This document shows positions 63,719 through 64,000 of a DNA stretch of 64,000 nucleotides, in pieces. This stretch comes from Stenotrophomonas lactitubi. GTDB taxonomy: Bacteria; Pseudomonadota; Gammaproteobacteria; Xanthomonadales; Xanthomonadaceae. The stretch spans positions 2,604,001 through 2,668,000 of the forward strand of contig NZ_PHQX01000001.1 of NCBI RefSeq assembly GCF_002803515.1, in the 5' to 3' direction. Made by a program: the position numbers and the translations under genes. The notes beneath the pieces were generated by a model that did not search any database, was not told the DNA's origin, and saw nothing but the letters and a program-made list of their open reading frames with translations. Within the stretch, counting starts at the first letter, position 1. Every line of letters begins with the position of its first letter.

Positions 63719-64000
63719 TCAACGCAGGTAATGCATCAGCACGCCCAGGAGGGCAATCAGGCCGATGATCATCGCGAAGGCGTAGTGATAGAGGAAACCG
63801 GATTGGGTACGGCGCAGCACGCTGGCTGCGACGTCCACAACACGTGCCGAGAGATTGACCACGCCGTCGACGATGTTGCTGTCGATCCAGCGCGAGACCT
63901 TGCCCAGCTTGACGCTGCCACCGGCGAGGCCATCGATCCACAGCTTGTCGAAGCCGTACTTGTTTTCCAGCACGGACACCACCGGGGCGAAGGTCTTGCG
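63719..64000 (-). CDS. nuoL: NADH-quinone oxidoreductase subunit L, C-terminal part
   Basis: The last 93 residues of NuoL (ENKYGFDKLWIDGLAGGSVK, then the C-terminal helix YHYAFAMIIGLIALLGVLMH). The frame is open to the window edge, so the N-terminus lies outside. The segment matches the lateral helix end that braces the membrane arm of complex I. Confidence 0.92.
   Translation of the reverse strand, partial: RKTFAPVVSVLENKYGFDKLWIDGLAGGSVKLGKVSRWIDSNIVDGVVNLSARVVDVAASVLRRTQSGFLYHYAFAMIIGLIALLGVLMHYLR

Overview
The window is high-GC gammaproteobacterial chromosome and looks like Stenotrophomonas, most likely the S. maltophilia complex. The support is the Xanthomonadales-like housekeeping proteins, the abundant GTAG-headed palindromic repeats (known in S. 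maltophilia as SMAG elements), and the many TonB, TetR and small periplasmic accessory genes. No transposase, integrase, phage gene or CRISPR array was found. All calls come from reading the sequence; no database search was run.

Layout. 1-9020: housekeeping genes tsaE (cut by the window edge), nnr, queG, xseA, an M48 protease, an FGE-like TPR lipoprotein and rnd. The gap after xseA is filled by two inverted copies of a structured repeat. 9370-16779: a serine hydrolase, then a probable inducible catabolic locus (TonB receptor, TetR regulator and, divergently, a sugar-phosphate-isomerase-like protein with two alpha/beta hydrolases) with visible operator-like palindromes. 16917-19508: one tRNA-Ala and two tandem tRNA-Phe genes among small lipoprotein and oxidoreductase genes. 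19648-25804: a lipocalin, an LEA-like lipoprotein, an acyl-CoA dehydrogenase, an HNH nuclease and dxs, separated by repeats. 25830-35250: an accessory stretch of small and paralogous genes (two DUF3011 proteins, two related 67-68 aa proteins), a TetR/EmrE-type efflux pair, LysE and CDF transporters, an amino-acid racemase, a GNAT and a low-molecular-weight phosphatase.

35391-43064 is the conserved translation cluster on the minus strand: thrS-infC-rpmI-rplT-pheS-pheT-ihfA-merR. thrS is preceded by a promoter, an 8-codon leader peptide with three consecutive Thr codons and an intrinsic terminator, which together look like a transcription attenuator. The rplT-pheS gap carries a terminator whose right arm is duplicated upstream, a possible second attenuator. 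43483-45612 is a three-gene DUF3325/DUF3649/PepSY membrane operon. 45672-50759 holds a GH18 chitinase-like enzyme, an unknown TPR-like protein, a second serine hydrolase and a winged-helix/TPR regulator.

50907-60707 is the second large housekeeping block: two initiator tRNA genes, each with its own promoter, then rimP-nusA-infB-rbfA-truB-rpsO-pnp, joining translation initiation, transcription elongation and RNA decay. 60711-64000 is the end of the respiratory complex I operon (nuoL partial, nuoM, nuoN).

The most interesting signals are regulatory or structural rather than a new protein system: the thrS Thr-leader attenuator, the rplT-pheS attenuator-like element, the three-copy composite palindromic element, the back-to-back leaderless promoter between nnr and queG, the 63-bp hairpin before the HNH gene, the interleaved paralogs with a shared upstream inverted repeat, and the U1-U72 mismatch of both initiator tRNAs.
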